DNA of 64,000 nucleotides from CAYWXK01 sp964462515. GTDB lineage: Bacteria > Planctomycetota > Phycisphaerae > Sedimentisphaerales > Anaerobacaceae. Position 1 is the stretch's first letter; each line of letters begins with the position of its first letter. The stretch spans positions 62,001 through 126,000 of the forward strand of contig CAYWXK010000003.1 of assembly GCA_964462515.1 (NCBI GenBank), read 5' to 3'. This document shows positions 33,067 through 42,129 of the stretch, one piece after another. Below the pieces are notes generated by a model, which ran no database searches, was not told where the DNA came from, and saw only the letters and a list, made by a program, of their open reading frames with translations. Made by a program: the position numbers and the translations under genes.

Positions 33067-33573
33067 TCAGTTGAGGTTTCTTCTGATAACGGCTGCTGCT
33101 GAGACGGTTCGCTGGGTGTTACCAGAGCTAACAGTTATGGATATCTGAACGCTTTTGACCTTTGTCAGCGGCCCTTCTGTAACAATCTGCTTTGTAAAGG
33201 CCATAGCGGCAACATTATCACAAAGCACATAATCGCTATCAGTGCTTATATCATTTGTTATTAGATAGAGCTTTTTGTCGGCACTATTGTAACGGTAAGT
33301 TATATCTTCTCCGCCGGCGGTAATCAGGGAACATTCGTTGTTGGGTGAGTTAGGGTCCACTGCATCTGCCGTCCGAAGTTGAGTTGTTATGCGGAACAAT
33401 GCCTGCCGGGCGCCGTTGATTGCTTTGAAAATGTCGTCATTTTCCTGATAATTTATAATCGACGCATTAAACGCGACGGCCACCGCAGCAAGCAGTATAG
33501 CCATCACTGCTAAACCTATCAGCACTTCAACAATGGTAAAACCTTCTGCAAATTTCTTTGTTTTTTTTAACAT
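33067..33573 (-). CDS. Type II secretion/pilus prepilin (GspJ/PilW-like)
   Basis: A 168-residue pseudopilin. The prepilin cleavage site is G|FTIVE at residues ~11-16 (E at +5), followed by a hydrophobic alpha-1 stem, EVLIGLAVMAILLAAVAV. The globular part has a TVSSGNTQRTVSAAAVIRR-type end typical of minor pseudopilins. It is the last gene of the nine-gene pilus operon, so it is probably a minor tip component; GspJ versus PilW cannot be separated by eye. Confidence 0.75.
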   Translation of the reverse strand: MLKKTKKFAEGFTIVEVLIGLAVMAILLAAVAVAFNASIINYQENDDIFKAINGARQALFRITTQLRTADAVDPNSPNNECSLITAGGEDITYRYNSADKKLYLITNDISTDSDYVLCDNVAAMAFTKQIVTEGPLTKVKSVQISITVSSGNTQRTVSAAAVIRRNLN

Positions 33574-33602
33574 AAATTACTACGCCGAAAGTGCATTTGT
33601 TG

Positions 33603-34076
33603 TCAGTAACGAGCTCGTATCCAGCTGGCTGAGCTAATTTCTTTGTTGTTCAAAAATACCTTTACTGTTACACGGACAAAGGCACTGCTGTGGTCGCTTA
33701 CAACCTGTTCAAAATTTGACGCACTGACATTTTCAACAGTAATGCGCTGACTAAACGCCGGGAAGGCGTTTAGGACGGCCCTATCGGCACTGATTGGCGG
33801 GCAGAAATTGGCGCCATCAAAATCGTCCAAATCATCATAGCCGGCAAAGCTCGCCTCTTCCGGTCCAAATGTGGTGGTAGTAGTCTGTGGGTCAACCACT
33901 GCCAATAGCGCGGAGAGCTCTCTTATCTGTTCAATGAGAAACTCAGCGGTTGACAGGTCTGCCCCGGCACCATTGGCTTCTGTGAATGCGCTGTTGGCAG
34001 CAACCAGGGACACAATCGCAAGTCCCACCAAAAGTATTGCAATCAAAACCTCGATAAGCGAAAAACCTTTTTTCAT
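33603..34076 (-). CDS. Type II secretion/pilus prepilin (GspI/PilV-like)
   Basis: 157-residue minor pseudopilin with a short leader MKKG and cleavage before FSLIEVLIAILLVG, Glu at +5. The C-terminal domain (residues ~30-157) is small and rich in beta strands and threonine. It lies 29 bp upstream of the GspJ-like gene and 44 bp after pilC. PilV- or GspI-like from position and length. No anomalies seen. Confidence 0.78.
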   Translation of the reverse strand: MKKGFSLIEVLIAILLVGLAIVSLVAANSAFTEANGAGADLSTAEFLIEQIRELSALLAVVDPQTTTTTFGPEEASFAGYDDLDDFDGANFCPPISADRAVLNAFPAFSQRITVENVSASNFEQVVSDHSSAFVRVTVKVFLNNKEISSASWIRARY

Positions 34077-34120
34077 TGTTGATTCCCGATTTTCAGTTAC
34101 GGTTTAGAGACGACAATATT

Positions 34121-35335
34121 TTATTTGTTCATAACTATACTGGACATCTTGAATATCGGCAGAATGATGCTCATTGCGATAAAACCGACCAAAACTCCCA
34201 TCATTACTATCATTATAGGCTCTATCATTGATGTTACTGTTTTGATAATGGTTTTAAGCTCTCTATTGTAGTAGCTTGAGACGTCTCTAAGCACATCACC
34301 CATATTACCTGATTCTTCACCACTTCTAATCATCTGCACCACGCTCGGAGGCATCAAAGAGAACTGTCCAAGACTCGATGCGATTTTTTTGCCCTGCCTA
34401 ATTTCCTCATAGACGGCAAGCCACATGGCTTTGTAAAGGACATTTCCAGATATTTGAGCTGTAATGGAAATAGTATTAAGAATGGGGACACCCGCTCTAA
34501 CCAGCACACCCATTGTGTGCAGAGACCTTGTTATGTAAAGATTTCTGCACAGGGTTTTTATAAGAGGCAGGAGTAATTTTGTCTTGTCCCACCAGAATCT
34601 GCCAGGTTCTGTGCCTATAAAGTACCAGAACCCCCAGAATAAAGCGCCAATAGAGGGTATGATGAAATACCAGTAATTTCGCAAAAATGCGGAACTTGCC
34701 AGCAGCACCTTGGTAGGCTTTGGCAGCAGATGCTCTTTGCCTGCGAAGATAGCAGTGAACCTTGGTAAAACAAAGGTGAGCAAAAAGATGGTCACTACCA
34801 CGGCCATAACTGCTATGATGATTGGATAGACCATAGCGCTCTTAACCTGAGAACGGGTTTCAGCCTCGGAGTCCAGATACTCTGCCAATTTCTGCAGCAT
34901 TCCGCTCAAGTTTCCGGAAATTTCTGCTGCTGCTACCATATTGATGTAAAGATTGCTAAATACTTGCGGGTGCTCGCAAAGGGCCTGCGAGAAGCTCTGG
35001 CCGGATTCGATTCTATTTTTCAAATCACTGACAATGTTTTTGAATTTGCGGTTGGTAGTTTGCTCGGCTATCGCCTCGAGAGAAGCCTGAAGGCTTATAC
35101 CAGCTCGAATCATAACTGCAAGCTGGTTGGTAAAGTTCAGAATATCCTTTCTGTTTGGTCCTCGCTCAACTTTGAAAGTTCGTATCCGTTCCCAGGCACC
35201 TGCGTGTGAACTACCAGGTGTCTGGACAACTTCGGATTCTACGCGCTGTCTTTGCCGGTTGCGAGGCTCCAGACGCTCTTTAACTTCTGCAACCGCAGTC
35301 GCACCCAAATGTTCTTTTGAAGATTCTTCGAACAT
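34121..35335 (-). CDS. pilC: Inner-membrane platform protein PilC/GspF
   Basis: Polytopic platform protein that connects the assembly and retraction ATPases to the pilus. Two T2SSF repeats are recognisable: FTNQLAVMIRAGISLQASLE (~residues 68-87) and RSLHTMGVLVRAGVPILNT (~268-286), each followed by membrane helices (~170-195, ~220-240, ~375-398). Length is 404 residues. The N-terminus is unusual. Instead of a clean GspF start it has ~60 charged residues, and residues 41-50 read GSSHAGAWER, encoded by an imperfect palindrome (35186-35215) of a type found as dispersed repeats. This is therefore a suspected repeat insertion. Confidence 0.9.
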   Translation of the reverse strand: MFEESSKEHLGATAVAEVKERLEPRNRQRQRVESEVVQTPGSSHAGAWERIRTFKVERGPNRKDILNFTNQLAVMIRAGISLQASLEAIAEQTTNRKFKNIVSDLKNRIESGQSFSQALCEHPQVFSNLYINMVAAAEISGNLSGMLQKLAEYLDSEAETRSQVKSAMVYPIIIAVMAVVVTIFLLTFVLPRFTAIFAGKEHLLPKPTKVLLASSAFLRNYWYFIIPSIGALFWGFWYFIGTEPGRFWWDKTKLLLPLIKTLCRNLYITRSLHTMGVLVRAGVPILNTISITAQISGNVLYKAMWLAVYEEIRQGKKIASSLGQFSLMPPSVVQMIRSGEESGNMGDVLRDVSSYYNRELKTIIKTVTSMIEPIMIVMMGVLVGFIAMSIILPIFKMSSIVMNK

Positions 35336-35343
35336 AAAAAAAC

Positions 35344-36453
35344 CTACCTATTTGCACTAACAACTCCTGGCCGTTGGACAACTTCAAACTCACGTATAGG
35401 CACAAGTACCTTCTCCATCTTTGCAGGATTGCTCGAATGTATAATCGCCTCTTCTCTATCTATGTAACCCGCAAAATACATATCGGCAATGCTGTTATCG
35501 AGGTTCTGCATGCCAAGCCTTCGCGATGTCTCAATCACATTGGGTATTTCATAGATTCTGTTCTCACGGATGCAGTTTCTCACAGCCGATGTGCACAGAA
35601 GTATCTCCACGCAGGGCACCATCCCCGGCTCATCTATTCGCTTAAATAGCGTCTGCGAAATAACAGCCTGCAGCGTATTAGACAGCATCGCCCGAATTTG
35701 ATTCTGCTGCGATGCCGGATAAATATCGATGATACGTTCAACTGTTTGAGCAGCATTATTTGTATGGAGAGTGCTTAACACAAGGTGTCCTGTCTCGGCG
35801 GCAGTGATGGTAAAGCTGGTGGTTTCAAGGTCTCTCATTTCGCCGACCATAATGATATCAGGGTCCTGCCGCAAAACGTGTCTTAATCCCGATGCAAAAT
35901 TCGGGCAGTCTGAGCCGACCTCTCGCTGCTCTATTATACTGTTTTTGTTCTCTATCAAATACTCGATAGGGTCTTCCAGCGTAATTATGTGTTTTCTGTA
36001 TTTTTCGTTTATTAGCCCTATCATCGCGGAAAGTGAAGTGCTTTTGCCCGAACCGGTATGGCCGGTTACAAGCACCAGGCCTCTGGGCAGGTCGGTCAGC
36101 TCTTTGACTATCGGAGGCAGATGCAAATCGTCTAACGAGAAAACTTGATTCGGTATCACTCTAAATGCGATTGCAATGGAGTCACGCTGCCAGTGGGCGT
36201 TGACGCGGAATCGATGGCCATCTTCGATGCTTGTGGAGAAATCGAGGTCTCTGTTTTCCTGAAATTTTTTGAATCTGTCCGGTCCGACCATAGCAAGAAC
36301 CATTTCCTTTGCCTCTTCAGAACTTACCGGAGGGAAATCCATATCGATCAATTCTGTATTTTTCCGCAACACCGGCGGCATACCAACGTTAATATGGACA
36401 TCACTTGCACCTTCTTCAATTCCCTTCGCCAATATGGTTTTTATATCAGTCAT
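35344..36453 (-). CDS. pilT: Pilus retraction ATPase PilT
   Basis: Hexameric ATPase that disassembles type IV pili (twitching). N-terminal ASDVHINVGMPPVLR (~residues 16-30), Walker A GHTGSGKSTS (~131-140), Asp box ITLEDPIEY (~159-167), Walker B DIIMVGEMRDLET (~201-213) and His box GHLVLSTLHTNNA (~224-236) are present. The 369-residue length is normal. It sits between pilB and pilC in the operon, the usual pilB-pilT-pilC order. With the ATPase at 8209 the window encodes two PilT-type motors. Confidence 0.93.
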   Translation of the reverse strand: MTDIKTILAKGIEEGASDVHINVGMPPVLRKNTELIDMDFPPVSSEEAKEMVLAMVGPDRFKKFQENRDLDFSTSIEDGHRFRVNAHWQRDSIAIAFRVIPNQVFSLDDLHLPPIVKELTDLPRGLVLVTGHTGSGKSTSLSAMIGLINEKYRKHIITLEDPIEYLIENKNSIIEQREVGSDCPNFASGLRHVLRQDPDIIMVGEMRDLETTSFTITAAETGHLVLSTLHTNNAAQTVERIIDIYPASQQNQIRAMLSNTLQAVISQTLFKRIDEPGMVPCVEILLCTSAVRNCIRENRIYEIPNVIETSRRLGMQNLDNSIADMYFAGYIDREEAIIHSSNPAKMEKVLVPIREFEVVQRPGVVSANR

Positions 36454-36496
36454 ATTTGACTTCTTTCAAAAAACTCGTGTTTATTTTTGCACCCTC

Positions 36497-38386
36497 TTAT
36501 ACGATGTTTTCCACAAAAGCCTCATTTTCATTTTTGCCATACACTTCGGTTACTCGCAGCACCTCTTCTATCGTTGTCAGGCCTTGTTTTGCTTTCAGAA
36601 TTCCATCTTCAAATAGTGAGCGCTGCCCGCTTTCATGAAAGGCTCTGCGCATATTATTAACCGAGGTGTCTGTGTTAATCATATCCCTGAATTTCTCATT
36701 AACGAGCAGCAGCTCGTATATGCCAATTCTGCCGGCGTAGCCTGTGCCTCTGCACTGGTCACAGCCGGCACCGTGAAAAAGCTGGTCTGAACCAATTTTT
36801 ACTTTCTCGAGGCATTCGCGTATATGGTCCGGCGCCTTATATGCCTGTTTACACTTCGGACAAATCTTTCTGACCAAACGCTGAGCAAGCACGGTATTCA
36901 ATGAGGCTGCTATCAGGTATGCATCAATACCGATGTTGACTAACCTGGTGACACTGCTGGCAGCATCATTTGTGTGGAGTGTTGAAAGGACCAAATGGCC
37001 GGTCAGGGCGGCTTGCACCGCTATGCGGGCCGTCTCGTTATCGCGAATTTCACCTATCATTATGATGTCTGGGTCCTGACGCAGCAGACTCCTGAGGGAT
37101 AAAGCAAAGTCAAGTCCGATTTTTTCATTGACCTGCACCTGATTACAAAAATCGAGCTCGTATTCTACCGGGTCCTCGACCGTTGAAATGTTCAGCTTGC
37201 TGCCATCCATCTGACACAGAGCCGAATATAATGTGGTGCTTTTGCCGGAACCTGTGGGGCCTGTTACCAGCAAGATGCCGTGAGGAAGGTTTATCTGCTG
37301 GCGAAAGACTCCCACCACATCGGGTTCCATCCCCAATTGCTCAAGCCCGCGCAGAATAGAGAGACTATCGAGGATTCGGATGACCACTTTTTCGCCGTGG
37401 TTGGTCGGCAGAGTTGAGACGCGCAAATCTATGGGCCTGCCGCCTACAATGACAGATATTTTGCCGTCCTGCGGCAGCCGTCTTTCCGAAATATCGAGAT
37501 TGGCCATAATTTTAATGCGCGAAACAATCGCAGGGTGCATTTTTATTGGCGATTGCATCGTCTCGAAAAGCACTCCATCTATGCGGCATCTTGTCTTCAT
37601 AATCTTTTCTTTAGGCTCGATGTGAATGTCACTGGCGCCCTCATGAATTGCATTGCTAATCAGATAATTGACGAATTTAATGACAGGGGATTGGCCCGCC
37701 ATTTTTTCAAGGTCTTCAGACTCTTCCTGCTGGTCCTGCACGACCTCAACATCGGTCATATCGCTGATCAGGTCATCGAAGTTATAATCCATTTTTTCCT
37801 CTTTGAACGAGTTGCACACTGCATCTATATTTTCCTGGCTGCAAACCACGGTCCGCACATCCATACGCGTTTGTCTTTTCACTTCTTCTATGGCAAAAAG
37901 GTTTGCCGGGTCACTTGTTGCAACAACCAGAGTTTCTTCTTCTATTGCGACCGGGCAGACAGAATTATTTTTAATAAAGTTTATATCAAGCTTTTCAAAA
38001 GCCTGCTTCTGCACACTTGGTGGTTCTATATGTCGAAATTCAAGGCCATACAGCTTTGCTTTAGCTTGCAGGATGTCATTAGCACCGACCGCTCCTGCCT
38101 TTAACAGCAGCGCAGCCGCATCACTGCCGGGATTTATCTGCTGCTGTTGCCGCACACGTGCGAGTTGCTCAGAGGTGATTTTTTCGGCCTCCAGCAGGAC
38201 ATCCGCAATGTCGTAAACGTGTGATTCGCTCGATGGTTCCGGAGAATAAAGGTCGCTTAGGCCGCGCACCGATTGTTCATCAGAGCAAATCTGGTCTGCT
38301 GCGGCACCAGCACCCGGATGTCCGTGTAAATCCTTACGCGGAACCGATGAACTCCGCTTTTTATCAAGTCCAAAAGGTAGCTTCAT
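36497..38386 (-). CDS. pilB: Pilus assembly/type II secretion ATPase PilB/GspE
   Basis: 629-residue extension motor. A low-complexity N-terminal tail (~55 residues) is followed by a MshEN/GspE-N domain (~60-210; AKLYGLEFRHIEPP). The motor domain has Walker A GPTGSGKSTTLY (~375-386), Asp box STVEDPVEYEL (~402-412), Walker B DIIMIGEIRDNET (~445-457) and His box LVLSTLHTNDA. A zinc-binding Cys quartet near the end (CPKC at ~515 and CDQC at ~550) is typical of PilB/GspE. The start overlaps the end of the preceding gene by 4 bp. Confidence 0.93.
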   Translation of the reverse strand: MKLPFGLDKKRSSSVPRKDLHGHPGAGAAADQICSDEQSVRGLSDLYSPEPSSESHVYDIADVLLEAEKITSEQLARVRQQQQINPGSDAAALLLKAGAVGANDILQAKAKLYGLEFRHIEPPSVQKQAFEKLDINFIKNNSVCPVAIEEETLVVATSDPANLFAIEEVKRQTRMDVRTVVCSQENIDAVCNSFKEEKMDYNFDDLISDMTDVEVVQDQQEESEDLEKMAGQSPVIKFVNYLISNAIHEGASDIHIEPKEKIMKTRCRIDGVLFETMQSPIKMHPAIVSRIKIMANLDISERRLPQDGKISVIVGGRPIDLRVSTLPTNHGEKVVIRILDSLSILRGLEQLGMEPDVVGVFRQQINLPHGILLVTGPTGSGKSTTLYSALCQMDGSKLNISTVEDPVEYELDFCNQVQVNEKIGLDFALSLRSLLRQDPDIIMIGEIRDNETARIAVQAALTGHLVLSTLHTNDAASSVTRLVNIGIDAYLIAASLNTVLAQRLVRKICPKCKQAYKAPDHIRECLEKVKIGSDQLFHGAGCDQCRGTGYAGRIGIYELLLVNEKFRDMINTDTSVNNMRRAFHESGQRSLFEDGILKAKQGLTTIEEVLRVTEVYGKNENEAFVENIV

Positions 38387-39108
38387 TCCGATAACTTCAA
38401 AACAATTTCCGGCACTTCTAATTGATTTCCTGAACGCTCAGCATTATCTGTTGGCATCCATCGAAGCTTAACAAAATTCGAACCTATTTGGCTTACCTTA
38501 AAGCCCCGTATGGAATCTTGCTCGTATAGGACTTTATAGTCAATCATACAGCAGCTGCCTTTATCCGATTGTATAATGCTCAAAAGTTTAATACCTTTTA
38601 TTGCCTCTGCAATCTGTTGCTGCATTAGTATATCGGCACTGATGACGGGTGTTTTCTCCTCAGTAGCGAGTTTTGCTCTCAAGTTGGCCAAAAACAACTC
38701 AAGCTCAAAAGGATTTTTTATCAGCTCCTTGGTATCGACCTGCAGGACGTCCGAAAACTCATAAAACTTTTTGAGAATCTCGTCCATTCGACTGAACATC
38801 TCCGACTTTACGCCGGTGAGTCGTGTAATGGCCGATTCAATCTGGATTTCCTCAGTGCCGGCAGGCTGTGCCGATGCTTTTTGAGGCGAGCTCTTTTTTA
38901 TCATAAACCAGAGGCACACCAGGCCGATAGCAAACAGGATAACCAGCATCAAAGTGCTCTTTCGGGCATTTTTCCCCCGGCTTGAAACAGCGATATACTG
39001 CTGTTCCTGTGCTGTCTGGGTGTTATCATCCGGTGACTTGCCTGAGTTTTTAGATGACTTTTGTGTCAACAAATCACCAATACCTTGTTCACGCAAAAAT
39101 GGCAACAT
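38383..39108 (-). CDS. Single-pass membrane protein in the pilP position
   Basis: 241 residues. A cytoplasmic polar stretch (1-48) precedes one membrane helix (~49-70, LMLVILFAIGLVCLWFMI). A linker and coiled region follow, then a C-terminal domain with the phrase IRGFKVSQIGSNFVKLRW (~207-224), which resembles the homology region of PilP/GspC. It lies between pilO and pilB, where pilP is normally found. Assigned as PilP/GspC-like from order and topology; sequence support is weak. Confidence 0.5.
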   Translation of the reverse strand: MLPFLREQGIGDLLTQKSSKNSGKSPDDNTQTAQEQQYIAVSSRGKNARKSTLMLVILFAIGLVCLWFMIKKSSPQKASAQPAGTEEIQIESAITRLTGVKSEMFSRMDEILKKFYEFSDVLQVDTKELIKNPFELELFLANLRAKLATEEKTPVISADILMQQQIAEAIKGIKLLSIIQSDKGSCCMIDYKVLYEQDSIRGFKVSQIGSNFVKLRWMPTDNAERSGNQLEVPEIVLKLSE

Positions 39109-39174
39109 AAATAAGCTCCATAGCTTTAAGTATTAAATTTTTCAAAGTACTCCGAACAACAATAAAAAACCGCA

Positions 39175-39711
39175 CTAACTTGTTTTATTCTGGAAAAATA
39201 TGCTTACTATAAAATCAGAGGCGACCTGACCTTCATTGTTGACCTGCTTATCCAGCTTTAGCTCGCGAATCTTCATTATCCGGGGCAGTTTCTCAAGCTC
39301 CAGAAGGAACGAGTAGAATGAATTAAAGTTGCCCTGCAGCTCCATTCTCAAGGGCTGCTCAACGTAACCGTTATTATCTTTCTGGACCAGGGTGCGAATT
39401 GTTTTAGGTTTCAGGCCGTTCTTTTGAGCAATCACAGTTACTTGCTGGAGCACCTCGTGAATCTGGCTCGTGGGAGGCAGCTTGCTTTCAAAAAAATCGA
39501 TGGCCTGCTGCAACTGCTCAAGCTGCTTTGTAAGGTCCTCTGCCGCTGCAGTTGCTTTTTCAAACTCAGCCAGTTTGGTCAATTTGACTTCAACCCGGTT
39601 TTTTGCCTCGGCCAGATTCTTGTTTGCCGGCCTAATCATAAATTGATACCCGACTACTGCTACACCCAGCAGTAAGGCGAAAAGCACAAATTTTCTTAAA
39701 CCGCTTGTCAT
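39175..39711 (-). CDS. pilO: Pilus assembly protein PilO
   Basis: 178 residues: one N-terminal membrane helix (~8-24, VLFALLLGVAVVGYQF), a coiled coil (~30-75, rich in Lys/Glu/Gln heptads) and a ferredoxin-like domain starting at LPPTSQIHEVLQQVTVIA (~77-94). The layout and the adjacent pilN identify it as PilO, which forms the periplasmic PilN-PilO dimer. It lies 76 bp downstream of pilN. Confidence 0.8.
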   Translation of the reverse strand: MTSGLRKFVLFALLLGVAVVGYQFMIRPANKNLAEAKNRVEVKLTKLAEFEKATAAAEDLTKQLEQLQQAIDFFESKLPPTSQIHEVLQQVTVIAQKNGLKPKTIRTLVQKDNNGYVEQPLRMELQGNFNSFYSFLLELEKLPRIMKIRELKLDKQVNNEGQVASDFIVSIFFQNKTS

Positions 39712-39787
39712 AATTTTGCCCTCACTTTATATAACGCCTTATTTGGCCTGGTAGTTCCTTTTAAGAACTGCCTGCCGTTTCTTTACA

Positions 39788-40513
39788 TTAAAAGTTATAA
39801 ACCGACTTCTCAGCAGACGTTGTGATTTTGCTGATGTCATCTTTGGACAGATGGACATCCGACTTGACCATCATCGTTAGCTTAAATTGCCTGAATGTTT
39901 TGTCCTCAATTTTGTATTCTTTCGACTCCACAAGCGCTACATTATCAAACAAAGTTGAGCTGCCCAGCCGCTCTATATAGGCCGCCACTTGAAGGTCGCT
40001 GGGGGCCATACCCGAAATCTCTATATGTGTTTCAAGTAACTTTTCTCGTGATACTGTTGCCAGCACTGCTGTTGCCGCCGCTGCCTTCCCAGCCTGAGCT
40101 GCCTGATATTTGTTTGTCGGTGCAGGCTGGCTTTGCTGTGGGGTCGGTTCTTTTTGAATCAAGGACAGCTTTAACAGCGACACACCGGGCGGCAAGTTGT
40201 TCGTGAACGATGCCAAAAGGACGCTTCTCGGTACCGGCTCAAGCAGCTCTGCCGTAGTAAGAGCCGCCTTCATCATTGCTTTACGCTTTGTTTGAAGCTC
40301 CTCGAATTGCTTTATGGACTCCTGTATCTGGGTCATCCTTGCATTTACAAGTTTTTCCTTGTCGCTGCAGGCACGCTGGCGTATCTTTATGGTCATAAAT
40401 GAGCCGACTAATCCGGCCATCACTATTACAAACAGGATAATACACATCCAGTTCATTCTACGCGACTCGTTATTCTGGACGTAATCGTCTGGCACAAAAT
40501 TTATGTTGAGCAT
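39788..40513 (-). CDS. pilN: Pilus assembly protein PilN
   Basis: 241 residues. The cytoplasmic N-terminus MLNINFVPDDYVQNNE contains the INF.P-type PilM-binding motif of PilN. A membrane helix lies at ~22-43. A coiled coil (~45-85) leads to a periplasmic alpha/beta domain interrupted by an Ala/Gln/Pro-rich linker (~112-140, QKEPTPQQSQPAPTN). It is located between pilM and pilO. Confidence 0.85.
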   Translation of the reverse strand: MLNINFVPDDYVQNNESRRMNWMCIILFVIVMAGLVGSFMTIKIRQRACSDKEKLVNARMTQIQESIKQFEELQTKRKAMMKAALTTAELLEPVPRSVLLASFTNNLPPGVSLLKLSLIQKEPTPQQSQPAPTNKYQAAQAGKAAAATAVLATVSREKLLETHIEISGMAPSDLQVAAYIERLGSSTLFDNVALVESKEYKIEDKTFRQFKLTMMVKSDVHLSKDDISKITTSAEKSVYNF

Positions 40514-40573
40514 TTTTTATTTTCCTCCTCTAAGATAGTTCGCAAAATCCTCTACTCCACTATAATCCTGCTG

Positions 40574-41551
40574 CTATGACAGGCTAAGCCCGAAGGCGAT
40601 AGCCCAATTTATAGAGCTATTTCTTCTATCTATGGGAATTCCCGAACGCTCTTTATGCTGTTCGGGATTGTTTTCAAAACGGTAAGAACCATCTATTTGC
40701 ACCGCGGCCAAACAATCTCCCATTTGTGCCGGCATCTCCAGTTGTTTTGCTATGGCTGCACATATATCTTTTTCAACGGCCCGGCCCGAAAGAAAAATCA
40801 GTCGCTCTATATGAGCATTGGAGAACATCGAACTGAACTGCCGTCTGCAGTTGGTTAGCTCCAGGACCAATCTCGCTGCTGTATTTTTGTCGCCCAGGTC
40901 CTTTGCCGCGACCGATATCGAACGGGAAAAAAGCAGATTTTTATGACGACAAATTACAACATTAGCGTAATTTGGTTCAATGTCCAACAGCATCACAACT
41001 GCTTGAAGGTCTGATTTACGCCTGCCGAAAAAGCTGGTGTAGGAGTTGGCCAGCGCAGCAGGCCAGACGCCAATAGATTTAATTTTCAGGTTGGCCTGCT
41101 CATATATTGCCAGGTGTCTATCGATAACATTGCGTTCAGTTGCCATTACCAGGATGTTATCTTCCTCAGTGGGAATACACTTTATCATCGTGTTGTTTTT
41201 GGCGGCTTCAAATGGCAGTTTCTGCTTAATCTTTAAGAAGATGGTGTCCTCCAGTTTGTTATCACCCGTTTTCGGCATCTTTATATTGTCGATAAAGACT
41301 TCATTTGCCGGTATTGCTGCCACAACTTCTTTACCGTGGAAATTGCCGTTCGCCGTTAATTCTCGGATGGTTTCGATGGCCCATTTCTGCCAGGCGCTGC
41401 TGACAGGATTAACATCTAAAGGCCGATTCTCGCTGGTGCCGGCCAATAAGCTTATGCCCTTTCCATTGTTTCCAAGCTGGGCTATTTTTACACCGTCATC
41501 ACCGATATCGACGCCAATTACGTATGGGTTATTTTTCAAAAATCCGAACAT
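40574..41551 (-). CDS. pilM: Type IV pilus actin-like protein PilM
   Basis: 325-residue cytoplasmic ATP-binding protein of the FtsA/PilM actin-like fold. The N-terminal phosphate-1 motif YVIGVDIGDDGVKIAQL (~9-25) is clear, and the adenosine-contact LSGRAVEKDICAAIAKQLEM (~252-271) matches the family. It binds the N-terminus of PilN and links the assembly ATPase to the membrane. It heads the nine-gene operon that ends at 33067. No promoter was recognised in the 578 bp upstream. Confidence 0.85.
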   Translation of the reverse strand: MFGFLKNNPYVIGVDIGDDGVKIAQLGNNGKGISLLAGTSENRPLDVNPVSSAWQKWAIETIRELTANGNFHGKEVVAAIPANEVFIDNIKMPKTGDNKLEDTIFLKIKQKLPFEAAKNNTMIKCIPTEEDNILVMATERNVIDRHLAIYEQANLKIKSIGVWPAALANSYTSFFGRRKSDLQAVVMLLDIEPNYANVVICRHKNLLFSRSISVAAKDLGDKNTAARLVLELTNCRRQFSSMFSNAHIERLIFLSGRAVEKDICAAIAKQLEMPAQMGDCLAAVQIDGSYRFENNPEQHKERSGIPIDRRNSSINWAIAFGLSLS

Positions 41552-42129
41552 ATAATTTCACTTAAAGAAACAAGCCTCCAAAAATGTGACGTCTCCAATA
41601 GTTGTATGGGTCCCCTTTTGCCGGTCATTACAAAATGAACCCAAACATAATTTAATCATCGTCCTAAGTTAATATGTGTATCAGATTACTTTGAGCCCGA
41701 AAGGCCATACTTTCTGACAATCGCAAGCCTAATCGAGAATAATGCCTAATAAAATATATGAAACACAACCCTGACCAGCCAAACGCACACGCAAATAGCA
41801 AGGCATCATTTTGTAGAAAACCGCAAATAGCGATGTTAAATCCGATAAAATATGTCACTTATTTCCATTGCAACAGCTCCAGTTTATTGGACGAAATGAA
41901 CTGCTTTAGGCTTTGGCCTTAATAACAGCTTCTTGGGAAAAGAAAGAGTGTTCGAGCGAGCTGACTATATGAAACTAACACTTATCAAATATGCGCTGTG
42001 ATAAGCATAAACGGAAAAAGTTTATAGGACGACAAAAGGCAGGAAAAATGGAGAAAGTGCACGTGCACAAAAGCGCAGGGCAAAAGTAAAAAGTAGAATT
42101 TCGGACTACCTGTTTTTCAGTCTATTTTG
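41552..42129. other. 578-bp intergenic region between divergent-facing ends of pilM and gpsA
   Basis: No protein gene or structured RNA recognised. It contains a perfect 12-bp palindrome GTGCACGTGCAC at 42057-42068 and, near the end, GCAAAAGTAAAAAGT words of the A-rich repeat style seen at 4655 and 6515. The pilus operon promoter must lie at its left end on the minus strand. Confidence 0.4.
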
